Assembly (NCBI GenBank): GCA_005879435.1 | Contig: VBKX01000453.1 | Coordinates: 1-8,940, forward strand | Direction: 5' to 3' | DNA length: 8,940 nt | Source of the DNA: Deltaproteobacteria bacterium | GTDB lineage: Bacteria; Desulfobacterota; Binatia; UBA9968 | In this document: positions 1 through 8,015 of the stretch, in pieces | Layout: each line of letters starts with the position of its first letter | Numbering within the stretch: the stretch's first letter is position 1 | Program-made: the position numbers and the translations under genes | The notes under the pieces: generated by a model | Told to the model about the DNA's origin: nothing | Seen by the model: only the letters and a program-made list of their open reading frames with translations | Databases searched by the model: none

Positions 1-707
1 CTCGTCTTGAACCCGATTTGATTGGCGAGCGCCAGGATTCGATCGCGCAGTTCGCCTTCTTTGAGCGGCTCGAATTTATTGAACCATGGGGCGATAAACG
101 TCGGAAATATGGCGATCATCACAAGCTGAAAGGCGACGATGAACCCAAACACCCAGATCCACCAGTAGCGCCCCATCACATCCATCAGCCAAAGCACGAT
201 GAGAAGAAACGGCACTCCGATCAGTAAGCCAAGAATGAGTCCTTTGAGCTTGTCAGCAACATAGAGCCTGATCGTCGTCTTATTGAAGCCAAACTTGGAC
301 TCAAGACCGAAGGTGGAGTAAAGACCCGTGGGCAAGCCGGCAACCGAAAATACTAAGCCGACACCCAGGCAGAACAAAATTCCATGGGCGTACAAGCCCA
401 ATGAGTATCGCTGCGCAAACTCGCTTGCGAGTCGATCAAACCAGCCAAATAGTCCACTGAATAGAACGACGAACATTACTGCACGTCCGTAGATCTCAGC
501 CCAGCGCTCGAACCGCCCTTTCGCAAGAGTGTACTCCACCGACTTGTCATATTCTTCCGAACTAATCTTGCCGTGAAAAAAATCCGGAAGCCTTTTCTCC
601 GTCCAGCGGGCGCGCACGTAGCGCAGGTTCAGCTCGTTCAAAATAAATTCGGTAATAAATTCGAGGGCGAAGCAGGCGAGAAAAACCGCGAGGATAAGTT
701 GTTGCAT
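1..707 (-). CDS. Ste24-family M48 membrane zinc metalloprotease, N-terminal part (runs off left edge)
   Basis: On the minus strand, 235 codons are open from an ATG at 707-705 to the window edge with no stop, so the gene is cut by the boundary. The product starts with a hydrophobic segment (residues about 3-23) and has further membrane segments near 76-90, 108-125, 156-174 and 183-205. Two hallmarks of peptidase family M48A (Ste24/CAAX protease 1) are visible: KFGFNKTT at 138-145, and PWFNKFEPLKEGELR at 207-221 followed by an LA..IGF stretch. The HEXXH zinc site should lie 40-50 residues further on, outside the window, so catalytic competence cannot be judged. Family members are integral membrane endopeptidases; bacterial ones have no prenylated substrates and are thought to act in membrane protein turnover. 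The gene starts 55 bases after clpA on the same strand with only a weak ribosome binding site, which suggests cotranscription. The family call is firm, the exact start less so. Confidence 0.88.
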   Translation of the reverse strand, partial: MQQLILAVFLACFALEFITEFILNELNLRYVRARWTEKRLPDFFHGKISSEEYDKSVEYTLAKGRFERWAEIYGRAVMFVVLFSGLFGWFDRLASEFAQRYSLGLYAHGILFCLGVGLVFSVAGLPTGLYSTFGLESKFGFNKTTIRLYVADKLKGLILGLLIGVPFLLIVLWLMDVMGRYWWIWVFGFIVAFQLVMIAIFPTFIAPWFNKFEPLKEGELRDRILALANQIGFKT

Positions 708-753
708 CTGCGCCGGCAGTAAACCTAACTGAACAGAGGTTTTCGGCGATGGC

Positions 754-762
754 CGGTCTGAT

Positions 763-770
<8 letters not shown>
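754..770 (-). other. Small perfect hairpin overlapping the clpA stop codon
   Basis: CGGTCT at 754-759 pairs with AGACCG at 765-770 around a five-base loop, and the structure contains the clpA stop codon (765-763). No T-run follows on the minus strand, so it is not a standard intrinsic terminator. It could be an mRNA processing or stability element between clpA and the Ste24 gene, or chance. Confidence 0.3.
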
Positions 771-2967
<2,197 letters not shown>

Positions 2968-2968
2968 C

Positions 2969-3283
2969 CTAAGCCTCTTCCATTGTACATTTCAGCGGAT
3001 ACTCATGCTGACGCGCCAGATTTTCCACAAGGGCGACCTTGGTTTCGGCAATTTCGTAAGTATAGACGCCCGCCACGCCTATGCCTTTCTTGTGCACGTG
3101 GAGCATAATTTGAACCGCTTCGGTCTGTTCCTTATGAAAGACATATTGCAGGACCTGCACAACGAACTCTTTAGTAGTGTAATCGTCGTTATGCAACAGA
3201 ACTTTATAAAGGGGCGGACGCTTGACCTTTTTTTTGGTCTCAGTGACCAATCCGTGATCAAATTCCGTTTCCCGACGGCTCAT
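2969..3283 (-). CDS. clpS: ClpS, N-degron adaptor for ClpA
   Basis: This 104-residue adaptor binds proteins with N-terminal Leu, Phe, Tyr or Trp and hands them to ClpA. After a flexible N-terminal extension (1-22), the folded core begins at about P23. The alpha-amino-binding residues of the family are present: N32-D33-D34 in LLHNDDY, and H64 in MLHVHKKG. The conserved AETK (79-82) and C-terminal LKCTMEEA are also there. The position that aligns with the Met40 gatekeeper of E. coli ClpS is K38 (codon AAA), which is unusual. The frame stays open upstream to a start at 3388, but I chose the ATG at 3283-3281: it gives the usual family length, has AAGGG eight bases upstream, and does not run through the divergent promoter region. 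The stop is one base before the clpA ATG. Confidence 0.95.
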   Translation of the reverse strand: MSRRETEFDHGLVTETKKKVKRPPLYKVLLHNDDYTTKEFVVQVLQYVFHKEQTEAVQIMLHVHKKGIGVAGVYTYEIAETKVALVENLARQHEYPLKCTMEEA

Positions 3284-3315
3284 AACTGACCCTTGTCTCC
3301 CTAGGAACGAAATTA

Positions 3316-3345
3316 AATCTAACACGCCGTCGCACCGAGTCGCAA
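3316..3345 (-). promoter_or_regulatory. Putative sigma70-type promoter for clpS-clpA
   Basis: Read on the minus strand, TTGCGA (3345-3340) and TAGATT (3321-3316) are separated by 18 bases, and a TG one base upstream of the -10 makes it extended. It lies 33 bases upstream of the clpS ATG. This is motif reading only. Confidence 0.4.
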
Positions 3346-3379
3346 TCGTCGAAAGCGGCGACAGGCAAGACCGTGCTTC

Positions 3380-3410
3380 TTGTAACAAATACCCCGATGG
3401 GTGGTATAAT
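3380..3410 (+). promoter_or_regulatory. Sigma70-type promoter with consensus extended -10 for the CBS gene
   Basis: The -10 is a perfect TATAAT at 3405-3410 preceded by TGG (3402-3404), giving the extended -10 form. A weak -35 (TTGTAA, 3380-3385) sits 19 bases upstream; the extended -10 would compensate for the long spacer. The spacer holds a small perfect inverted repeat, ACCC-cgat-GGGT (3391-3402), which could be an operator half or chance. Transcription would start near 3417. Confidence 0.65.
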
Positions 3411-3423
3411 AACTTCGTGTAGA

Positions 3424-3442
3424 CGGCAGTGAAAGATTGCCG
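3424..3442 (+). other. 5' UTR hairpin in the CBS gene leader
   Basis: CGGCAGT (3424-3430) can pair with ATTGCCG (3436-3442), with one G-U pair, around a GAAAG loop. It would lie within about 10 bases of the predicted transcript start, where hairpins often stabilise mRNA. It is well away from the ribosome binding site, so a translational switch is unlikely. Confidence 0.35.
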
Positions 3443-3468
3443 CTCCGTTAAATCGTCAAGCGATGCGC

Positions 3469-3476
3469 AGGAGGTG
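3469..3476 (+). promoter_or_regulatory. Strong ribosome binding site that fixes the CBS gene start
   Basis: AGGAGGTG lies four bases before the ATG at 3481. An in-frame ATG at 3463 lies upstream of this site and would not be served by it, so 3481 is the better start. Confidence 0.8.
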
Positions 3477-3480
3477 CCCT

Positions 3481-4341
3481 ATGCTTTCCAACAAAGTCAG
3501 TGAGATTATGACCACCAATATCACCACGGCCTCCGTGACCGCGTCGGTATTCGAAGTCATGGAAAAAATGGTAGCGGAGGATGTCGGGCGGATTATTATC
3601 ACCGACGATGAAGTGCCCGTGGGAATTTTCACCGAGAAGGATGTCATAAAGCGTGTCGTCAACGCCAAGATTGACGCCAGAAATAGTGCGATCAAGAAGG
3701 TCATGACGGCACCCATCCGGGCGGTGCGCGAAGAAACCCATATCATTGATGCTTTCGGGAAAATGTACCGAGGTAAATACCGTCATCTGTTAGTGCGCGG
3801 CCGCCGCGGCAAGATCATCGGTATCGTCTCCATGCGGCGCATTCTCAACTTGGCGGTCGAACTTGGCCAGGGTCTAAGCGAAACGACAACGCTCGGGGAT
3901 ATCGCTGCCGGATCCGTTATAAAAATTGATCAAGCGGCCAATGTTCATGAAGCCATCGATTTGATGAACACAAAAAGCGTGACCGCGGTTATCGTCACGG
4001 CTGCAGGCAAACCGAGCGGCATCTTCACCGAACGCGACGTGCTCAAAAGGGTTGCTACCAAGGAAATCAAGATTAGGGAAACCGCGGTTAAACAAGTCAT
4101 GACCGCACCGATCATTACCATGCCCCGCTCGACCCTGGTCGGCGACGTCCTGGCTGAAATGTATCACCGCGATATTCGAAATATGCCCGTCAAAGACGAG
4201 CATGAAGAAATTACCGGACTGGTGTCCATGCCGGAAATTCTGCAATTTGCGCGCGCGCTAAACATTGATGAACAGGTGCGCCGCACGTGGAAAGAAGTGG
4301 CCGAATTTCTTGATACTGAAGATCAGTATACGCCGGGATAG
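3481..4341 (+). CDS. Quadruple CBS-domain protein (two tandem Bateman modules)
   Basis: The 286-residue soluble protein consists almost entirely of four CBS domains at about 4-60, 70-126, 136-192 and 202-258, with a short acidic tail and no catalytic, DNA-binding or membrane domain. The two halves are repeats: VMTAPI occurs at 74-79 and 206-211, and GIFTEKD at 48-54 matches GIFTERD at 180-186, both 132 residues apart, so one Bateman module was duplicated. CBS pairs typically bind AMP, ADP, ATP or related nucleotides and act as energy or ligand sensors; the G-I-F-T-E-x-D stretches lie where CBS domains contact ribose and phosphate. The ligand and partner here are unknown. The gene has its own promoter, diverges from clpS, and ends 78 bases before korA, which has a separate promoter. 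Regulation of KorAB is a guess from adjacency. The domain call is secure, the function open. Confidence 0.92.
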   Translation: MLSNKVSEIMTTNITTASVTASVFEVMEKMVAEDVGRIIITDDEVPVGIFTEKDVIKRVVNAKIDARNSAIKKVMTAPIRAVREETHIIDAFGKMYRGKYRHLLVRGRRGKIIGIVSMRRILNLAVELGQGLSETTTLGDIAAGSVIKIDQAANVHEAIDLMNTKSVTAVIVTAAGKPSGIFTERDVLKRVATKEIKIRETAVKQVMTAPIITMPRSTLVGDVLAEMYHRDIRNMPVKDEHEEITGLVSMPEILQFARALNIDEQVRRTWKEVAEFLDTEDQYTPG

Positions 4342-4355
4342 GATCTCCTAATTCG

Positions 4356-4383
4356 TTGTCTTTCAAGGCATATATGTTAGAAT
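4356..4383 (+). promoter_or_regulatory. Sigma70-type promoter for korAB
   Basis: TTGTCT (4356-4361) and TAGAAT (4378-4383) are separated by 16 bases, and TGT just before the -10 makes it extended. Transcription would start near 4390, leaving a leader of about 30 bases before korA. No terminator is seen between the CBS gene and this promoter, so readthrough is also likely. Confidence 0.6.
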
Positions 4384-4405
4384 CGAAAAACTGGCACAAC
4401 GCTCT

Positions 4406-4413
4406 AAGGAGGT
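4406..4413 (+). promoter_or_regulatory. Consensus ribosome binding site that decides the korA TTG start
   Basis: AAGGAGGT lies six bases upstream of TTG at 4420-4422. The first in-frame ATG is at codon 36 and would remove part of the gamma domain, so the rare TTG start is preferred. Confidence 0.85.
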
Positions 4414-4419
4414 CGTATT

Positions 4420-6240
4420 TTGGATACACCGTCGATCAATGATCTTAACATCTGCGTCGCCACCGAGAACGGTTCGGGTAGCGCTTCGTCGAACAATATT
4501 CTCTTCAAGGCGATCTTCAAAATGGGCATACCCTGCTCGTCAAAAAACATGTTCCCATCGAACATTCAGGGTTTGCCGACTTGGTATCAAATCCGCGCCA
4601 ACGGCGACGGCTATTTAAGCCGCAAGGACGTCATCGACGTGATGGTGATGTTCAACGACGCGACGGCAGCGAAGGATATTTACCGCGTGCGCGATGGTGG
4701 AGTGATTCTGTACGACGACTCCAACCCTCTCGCGGCGAATCTGAAACGCGACGGTGTTCAATACATCGGTTTCCCCGCCAATAAACTGGTAGCCAAGCTC
4801 GTGCCCGCTTCGCCGCTCCGCGCCAAGCAACGAAACATGGTTTACGTCGGCGCGCTGGCTTATCTTTTTGGCATCGATATGTCGGTCATCAAAGCGGTGC
4901 TCGAAGACACATTTGGTAAGAAGCCCGCCGTCATCGAATCCAATTTGATCTGTATCGACGCCGGTTATCAGTACTGCAAAGAGCAAAATTATAAGCAGAA
5001 CATTGCTCGTCTAGAGCCAATTCCCAACGGGAATAAGGGAAAAATCATTACCGAAGGCAATACTGCGGCGGCGCTCGGCGCGATTTATGGCGGCGCTTCG
5101 GTCATTTGCTGGTACCCGATCACGCCTTCGAGTTCTCTCGCCGAAGCGATGGAATATTACTTGCCGCGACTGCGCAAACCCAAGGACGGCAAGAAAGCTT
5201 ACGCGATTGTCCAGGCGGAAGATGAAATTGCGTCTGCCGGCATGGTCGTCGGCGCGGGGTGGGCCGGTGCGCGTGCCATGACTTCGACTTCGGGCCCTGG
5301 CGTCTCGTTGATGAACGAGACCATCGGCTTGGCTTATTACGCTGAAATTCCTTCAGTTTTTTTTATTATCCAACGCGGCGGACCGTCCACCGGACTGCCG
5401 ACGCGGACGCAACAGGCGGATATTTCACTCATGTATGTCGCGTCGCATGGCGACACCCGTCATATTATTTTGATTCCCCATGACATGAATTCCTGTTTCG
5501 ATTTCGCCCGCCAGAGTTTTAATTTCGCCGATCGCTTCCAAACTCCGGTATTCGTCGCCATGGACCTCGATCTTGGCATGAATATGTGGTCGTCTGATCC
5601 GCTGAAGTTGAGTCCGGAACCTTTCGACTATGGCAAACGACTGAACGCTGAACAGTTGGAAGAATGGACGAAAGCCGGGAAAAAGTTTCGCCGCTACTTC
5701 GATCAAGACGGCGACGGGATTCCCTATCGCACCGTGCCCGGCAATGAACACCGCATGGCGTCGTACTTCACGCGCGGCTCGGGGCACGATGCCGACGCGA
5801 GATATTCTGAAGACGAACACGACTACAAATACATTCTTGACCGGCTGCGCAAGAAATTTGATACCGCCCGCAAATTTGTCCCCAAGCCGATCATCGAAAA
5901 AGAGCGAGGCGTCAAGACCGGCATTATTTGCTACGGCTCAAGCTACGAGCCGGTACGCGAGGCGCGCGACAGATTGAAAGCTCGGGGACTAAGAACCAAC
6001 CACATGCTGATTCGCGCCTTGCCGCTTACAAGCGAGGTCAGGGATTTCCTGGCGGAGCACGATACGATTTATCTCGTCGAACAAAATCGCGATGGCCAGA
6101 TGGCGGCGATCATCAAGGACGAATCGCCGGAGTTGGGAGCCAAAATCGTCAGCGTGTTGATCTACAACGGCTTGCCGGCAACACCGCTTGAGGTTGTCAA
6201 TCAAATTTTCGCCGCCGCCCAGTCGGCAAAAACTGCGTAG
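4420..6240 (+). CDS. korA: 2-oxoacid:ferredoxin oxidoreductase, fused gamma-alpha subunit (KorA type)
   Basis: With KorB this would oxidatively decarboxylate a 2-oxoacid, most likely 2-oxoglutarate, to the acyl-CoA while reducing ferredoxin, or run in reverse for CO2 fixation. The 606 residues comprise a gamma domain (about 8-190, with glycine-rich GSGSASSNN at 18-26), then the alpha pyrimidine-binding domain starting near 206 (KGKIITEGNTAAALGA). That domain carries the substrate-loop motif YPITPSS (232-238), QAEDEIA (265-271), the STSGPG loop (289-294) and RGGPSTGLPTR (319-329). A C-terminal domain II (about 498-597) includes YLVEQNRDGQM. This gamma-alpha fusion and length match the two-subunit KorAB type (as in mycobacterial KorAB), not four-subunit enzymes. 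korB follows after 11 bases. No ferredoxin-like subunit is encoded nearby. The family is certain; substrate choice between 2-oxoglutarate and another 2-oxoacid is inferred. Confidence 0.93.
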   Translation: MDTPSINDLNICVATENGSGSASSNNILFKAIFKMGIPCSSKNMFPSNIQGLPTWYQIRANGDGYLSRKDVIDVMVMFNDATAAKDIYRVRDGGVILYDDSNPLAANLKRDGVQYIGFPANKLVAKLVPASPLRAKQRNMVYVGALAYLFGIDMSVIKAVLEDTFGKKPAVIESNLICIDAGYQYCKEQNYKQNIARLEPIPNGNKGKIITEGNTAAALGAIYGGASVICWYPITPSSSLAEAMEYYLPRLRKPKDGKKAYAIVQAEDEIASAGMVVGAGWAGARAMTSTSGPGVSLMNETIGLAYYAEIPSVFFIIQRGGPSTGLPTRTQQADISLMYVASHGDTRHIILIPHDMNSCFDFARQSFNFADRFQTPVFVAMDLDLGMNMWSSDPLKLSPEPFDYGKRLNAEQLEEWTKAGKKFRRYFDQDGDGIPYRTVPGNEHRMASYFTRGSGHDADARYSEDEHDYKYILDRLRKKFDTARKFVPKPIIEKERGVKTGIICYGSSYEPVREARDRLKARGLRTNHMLIRALPLTSEVRDFLAEHDTIYLVEQNRDGQMAAIIKDESPELGAKIVSVLIYNGLPATPLEVVNQIFAAAQSAKTA

Positions 6241-6251
6241 AGGAAGAGAAA

Positions 6252-7280
6252 ATGGCAGAAGCAAAACTCAATCGACTCAACTTAACGGAAAAAGACTACG
6301 ACGGTGCGCCGTCGACGATGTGCCGGGGCTGCGGCCACGACGCGATATCGGCGTCGGTGCAGCGCGCCTATTACGAAAGCAGCATCGATCCGCGCAAAGT
6401 TGTTAAACTCAGCGGCATCGGCTGTTCATCCAAAACGCCGGCATATTTCTTGAGCCAGTCATTCGGGTTCAACGCCGTCCACGGCAGGATGTCGGCGGTG
6501 GCAACTGGCGCTAATTTGGCTAACCATACCCTGCTGCCGATCGGCGTCTCCGGCGATGGCGACACCTCGGCGATCGGTCTCGGCAACTTTTGCCACATGA
6601 TGCGGCGCAACGTGAACATTACTTACATCATCGAAAACAACGGTGTGTACGGGTTAACCAAAGGCCAGTTTTCCGCCACAGCCGACGTTGGGTCGGTGAT
6701 GAAGGGCGGCAAAGTCAATGACATCCCGGCGATTGATTTGGCCGAACTGGCCATCACCCTAGGCGCAACTTATGTAGCGCGGAGCTTCTCCGGCGACCGC
6801 AAACAGCTCACCCCGCTCGTCCAGGGCTCTCTACATCACAAGGGTAGCGCCATCCTCGACGTCATAAGCCCGTGCGTAACCTTCAACAACCACGAAGGTT
6901 CGACCAAGAGCTTGAAGTACGTCAAAGGGCACCTTGATCCAATTCATGATCTTGACTTCATCCCACCCTACGAAAATATCGAAGCCGATTACGATGAAGG
7001 TACGGACCATGAGGTCGAGATGCACGATGGCTCTCGGATCATTCTCCACAAGCTCGGCAAAGATTATGATCCGACGAATAAAGCGCAGGCGATCCAAGCG
7101 ATCCACGGCGCCATCGCCGAGGGAAAATTCTTGACCGGTTTAATTTATTACAATCCGAACCGCAAAGAATTCGCCGAAGAACTAAATATTTGCGGCATCC
7201 CGCTTTCGGAACTGGGTCAGGATGATCTACAACCGCCGATTGACGCATTGGAGAAAATCAACGCCGACTTTATGAAATAA
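6252..7280 (+). CDS. korB: 2-oxoacid:ferredoxin oxidoreductase, beta subunit (KorB type)
   Basis: This 342-residue subunit binds thiamine pyrophosphate and one 4Fe-4S cluster and passes electrons to ferredoxin. The cluster ligands are visible as C24 and C27 in CRGCGH, C58 in SGIGCSSK and C208 in SPC. The thiamine pyrophosphate/Mg motif runs from GDGD (101-104) to ENNGVYGLTKGQFSAT (128-143). The region after 210 (FNNHEGSTKS, then the extended C-terminal tail) matches KorB proteins of 2-oxoglutarate enzymes, at normal length. It starts 11 bases after the korA stop with AGGAAGAG directly upstream, so the two are cotranscribed. It ends 30 bases before a strong terminator, so korAB is a closed two-gene unit. 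No missing catalytic residue is seen. Confidence 0.94.
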   Translation: MAEAKLNRLNLTEKDYDGAPSTMCRGCGHDAISASVQRAYYESSIDPRKVVKLSGIGCSSKTPAYFLSQSFGFNAVHGRMSAVATGANLANHTLLPIGVSGDGDTSAIGLGNFCHMMRRNVNITYIIENNGVYGLTKGQFSATADVGSVMKGGKVNDIPAIDLAELAITLGATYVARSFSGDRKQLTPLVQGSLHHKGSAILDVISPCVTFNNHEGSTKSLKYVKGHLDPIHDLDFIPPYENIEADYDEGTDHEVEMHDGSRIILHKLGKDYDPTNKAQAIQAIHGAIAEGKFLTGLIYYNPNRKEFAEELNICGIPLSELGQDDLQPPIDALEKINADFMK

Positions 7281-7310
7281 TTTCGGTACGCGCGCAATCA
7301 GCGAAATTCA

Positions 7311-7345
7311 AAAGGCCCGGTCGGAGTCCCGACCGGGCCTTTTTT
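7311..7345 (+). terminator. Strong intrinsic terminator after korB, possibly bidirectional
   Basis: A perfect 14-bp stem (7311-7324 with 7329-7342), GC-rich with an AGTC loop, is followed by a T-run (7340-7345). On the minus strand the mirrored stem is followed by TTTT (7313-7310), so it may also stop the convergent isochorismatase transcript, whose coding region ends at 7369. Confidence 0.92.
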
Positions 7346-7368
7346 AATCCGTTTTGATTAACCGCTTC

Positions 7369-7953
7369 TTAGAGTCCCGCTGCTTGTTTTGTTGGCAGAT
7401 CGCGCCACGTATCGATGATTTCATTGGACGAAGCGACCAAGCCAAAGTGCCGGCGAATGTTGTCCAGCGTGCCGAGGTGCAGCTTGGCTTCGTACGCCGC
7501 CGAGCAATCGTCGACCATGGTGACGTAATGGTCGTACATGTAGGCGTCGCGCGCCGTCGTTTCGACACAGACATTAGTGGCAACACCGCAAACCAGCACG
7601 CTCTGAATATGGCGCGCTTTGAGCACCGTGTTGAGATCGGTATTGATGAACGCGCTGTAACGATGCTTGATCACGACCCGCTCTGTCGGCAACGACGAAA
7701 TCCCTTCGTAGAACTCCGCGCCCCAAGTTCCCTCGCGGCAGGTGCTAAGCCCGCCTTTCTGGGAAGTGCGATAGATCCACGACGGCGTATCGGTCCATTC
7801 GCTATGCGTCGTTCTGATGTAGACGATCGTGAGTCCCACCCGACGCGCTTCGTCGATCAGACGCGATAGAGGCGGCATAATCGCCATCGCGGCGCTGACG
7901 TCTGCCGCGTTTTTAGGATCACAGCGCTCTTTCAAGCTTGTGAGTACGTCCAT
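7369..7953 (-). CDS. Isochorismatase-family cysteine hydrolase lacking the catalytic Asp segment
   Basis: Most of the 194 residues match isochorismatase-like amidohydrolases (the RutB/nicotinamidase superfamily). They include RTTHSEWTDTP (47-57), CREGTWGAEFY (72-82), catalytic Lys K96 in IKHRYSAF, the GVATN cis-peptide region (123-127), nucleophile C129 in NVCVETTARDA, and the C-terminal ENIRRHFG-like helix (DNIRRHFG, 164-171). These enzymes need a third residue, Asp in a D-x-Q motif on the first beta strand. Here the N-terminus goes straight from MDVLTSLKERCDPKNA to ADVSAAM (17-23), which in relatives follows that strand. About 25-30 residues with the Asp are absent, and the protein is about that much shorter than usual. 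The DNA at 7902-7911 is continuous in frame, with no shifted copy nearby. It is probably inactive as a hydrolase, or an assembly deletion. It lies 62 bases downstream of the MoCF gene on the same strand. The native substrate is unknown. Confidence 0.85.
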   Translation of the reverse strand: MDVLTSLKERCDPKNAADVSAAMAIMPPLSRLIDEARRVGLTIVYIRTTHSEWTDTPSWIYRTSQKGGLSTCREGTWGAEFYEGISSLPTERVVIKHRYSAFINTDLNTVLKARHIQSVLVCGVATNVCVETTARDAYMYDHYVTMVDDCSAAYEAKLHLGTLDNIRRHFGLVASSNEIIDTWRDLPTKQAAGL

Positions 7954-7959
7954 GGTTTG

Positions 7960-7969
7960 CCTCCACCTT
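7960..7969 (-). promoter_or_regulatory. Strong ribosome binding site for the isochorismatase-like gene
   Basis: AAGGTGGAGG on the minus strand lies six bases before the ATG at 7953-7951. It shows that the N-terminus is the natural one, so the missing catalytic segment is an internal loss and not a misassigned start. Confidence 0.8.
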
Positions 7970-7980
7970 GCTTAACGAGC

Positions 7981-8009
7981 TTTTATCACTGCCGACAAGA
8001 CAGTCACAA
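7981..8009 (-). promoter_or_regulatory. Weak candidate promoter for the isochorismatase-like gene
   Basis: On the minus strand TTGTGA (8009-8004) and ATAAAA (7986-7981) are spaced by 17 bases in the gap after the MoCF gene. The -10 is a poor match, and cotranscription from upstream is equally possible. Confidence 0.25.
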
Positions 8010-8015
8010 CTGTTT

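Noticed and set aside
18..227. Plus-strand ORF of 69 codons at the left end
   Set aside because: It is antisense to the Ste24-family reading frame, which is continuous over the region with clear family motifs.
3284..3388. N-terminal extension of ClpS from an upstream start at 3388
   Set aside because: It would overlap the divergent promoter region and make ClpS atypically long; the ATG at 3283 has a ribosome binding site and gives normal length.
3463..3480. Upstream ATG for the CBS protein
   Set aside because: The strong AGGAGGTG site lies downstream of this ATG and in correct spacing to the ATG at 3481.
7903..8015. A frameshift as the reason the isochorismatase-like protein lacks its first strand
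   Set aside because: No frame upstream or within the 5' end encodes a D-x-Q-bearing strand, and the gene has its own well-placed ribosome binding site, so the segment is absent from the DNA.
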